In this document: positions 23,112 to 23,591 of the stretch, one piece after another
Position numbering within the stretch: the stretch's first letter is position 1
How the letters are laid out: each line of letters begins with the position of its first letter
From: CBDCYN01 sp965224205
GTDB lineage: Bacteria; Planctomycetota; Phycisphaerae; Phycisphaerales; Phycisphaeraceae
Length of the DNA: 23,591 nt
Reading direction: 5' to 3'
NCBI GenBank assembly: GCA_965224205.1
Contig: CBDCYN010000019.1
Location: forward strand, 1 to 23,591
Translations under genes and position numbers: made by a program
Notes under the pieces: generated by a model
What the model saw: the letters and a program-made list of their open reading frames with translations, nothing else
What the model was told of the DNA's origin: nothing
Databases searched by the model: none

Positions 23112-23186
23112 CCACGCCCAAAGGACGTGGTATTGAGAAGGCCCCTTGAAGGGGCCGTTAGACGTGGGGAAGGCCCCGTTGGGGCC
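23112..23186. repeat. Three consecutive hairpins at the downstream end of the IS200-type transposase gene
   Basis: CCACGCCC-AAA-GGACGTGG (23112-23130, one mismatched pair), GGCCCC-TTGAA-GGGGCC (23140-23156) and GGCCCC-GTT-GGGGCC (23172-23186). The last two sit in a tandem degenerate unit, each followed by GTTA and AGACGT/AAACGT. IS200/IS605 elements have subterminal hairpins recognised by their Y1 transposase, so at least one of these is probably the right-end hairpin; the others may act as terminators or be duplicated end sequence. Confidence 0.6.
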
Positions 23187-23200
23187 GTTAAACGTAGGTT

Positions 23201-23591
23201 CTAAAGATCGAGGTAGCCTTGGCCACTTTCCAGACGCTCTTGTTCTCGGATGTATTGACGGACCTGTTGTTCGTCCAAACCCACGGTGCTCACGCAGTAG
23301 CCCGCGGCCCAGAAATGCAGACCGGTCATCCGTCGCTCACGCATCAACTCGCGATGGATCCTCACCGCGCTCTTACCCTTGAGGAACCCGACCGTCGACG
23401 CCACGCTGAACTTCGGCGGGATCCGAAGACAAAGATGAACGTGATCGACCATACAGTGACCCTCGACCCGTTCGATCCCTTTCTGGTCACAGAGACTGGC
23501 CAGGACCTGCCCGACCCCGCGCCTGAGCTTCCCGTACAACACTTTTCGCCGATACTTCGGTATGATCACGATGTGATAGGCACAGTCCCAA
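23201..23591 (-). CDS. tnpA: IS200/IS605-family Y1 transposase TnpA, start outside window
   Basis: The frame is open to the right edge (WDCAYHIVIIPKYRRKVLYGK at its visible start), so a few N-terminal residues are missing. 129 codons visible. It is a HUH single-strand transposase: MVDHVHLCLRIPPKFSVASTVGFLKGKSAVRIHRE carries the HUH histidines (HVH), and VRQYIREQER near the C-terminus carries the catalytic Tyr (YIxxQ). HFWAAGYCVSTVG between them is also standard. The internal ATG often picked as a start (MIIPKY region) is not needed, since the family begins before YHIV. Length and motifs look intact. No TnpB/IscB gene is visible on the downstream side, so it is of the TnpA-only IS200 type. Confidence 0.93.
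   Translation of the reverse strand, partial: WDCAYHIVIIPKYRRKVLYGKLRRGVGQVLASLCDQKGIERVEGHCMVDHVHLCLRIPPKFSVASTVGFLKGKSAVRIHRELMRERRMTGLHFWAAGYCVSTVGLDEQQVRQYIREQERLESGQGYLDL

Overview
The window comes from a GC-rich bacterium, most likely a planctomycete of the class Phycisphaerae. Evidence: a surface protein with the planctomycete N-terminal LEPR-XLL motif, two PEP-CTERM (exosortase-sorted) proteins, an ECF sigma factor of planctomycete type, and an Lnt/GpmI/McsA-McsB set typical of this group. This placement is inference from protein families; no rRNA is present.

Left part (1-5309, mostly minus strand): a partial LEPR-XLL protein that runs off the left edge, a ~1 kb gene-free stretch, and a PEP-CTERM protein that appears to share its beta-rich domain with the first. 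Next is a repeat-rich zone (2428-3553) with an 84-bp MITE-like inverted repeat, a decayed IS5-type transposase and two copies of a 70-bp palindromic element. Two small minus-strand ORFs with very strong Shine-Dalgarno sites follow (3572-3893), then a membrane-anchored CYTH-fold protein lacking the family's ExExK signature.

Central part (5519-16260): a housekeeping block. It holds lnt (lipoprotein N-acylation), a closely linked HEAT-repeat exported protein, a GH2-like protein that seems to lack its catalytic acid, gpmI (glycolysis), a GT21-like membrane glycosyltransferase, the overlapping mcsA-mcsB pair (protein-arginine phosphorylation and proteolysis control) behind a near-consensus sigma-70 promoter, and, convergent to it, an arsenite methyltransferase of the arsenosugar type.

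Right part (16823-23591): a second PEP-CTERM protein, followed by an insertion-sequence pile-up. A complete IS66-family element has an 8-bp target duplication. An ISAs1-family fragment abuts an IS3-family element, which is itself split by an intact-looking IS630-family element carrying an in-phase -1 frameshift heptamer. To the right are a decayed ECF sigma factor operon and an IS200/IS605-type Y1 transposase whose start lies beyond the window.

The most unusual signals are the 70-bp palindromes, whose outer stem arms differ between copies yet stay self-complementary within each copy, and a ~31-bp motif lying 71-72 bp upstream of both the lnt and gpmI start codons. I did not find a convincing new multi-gene system.
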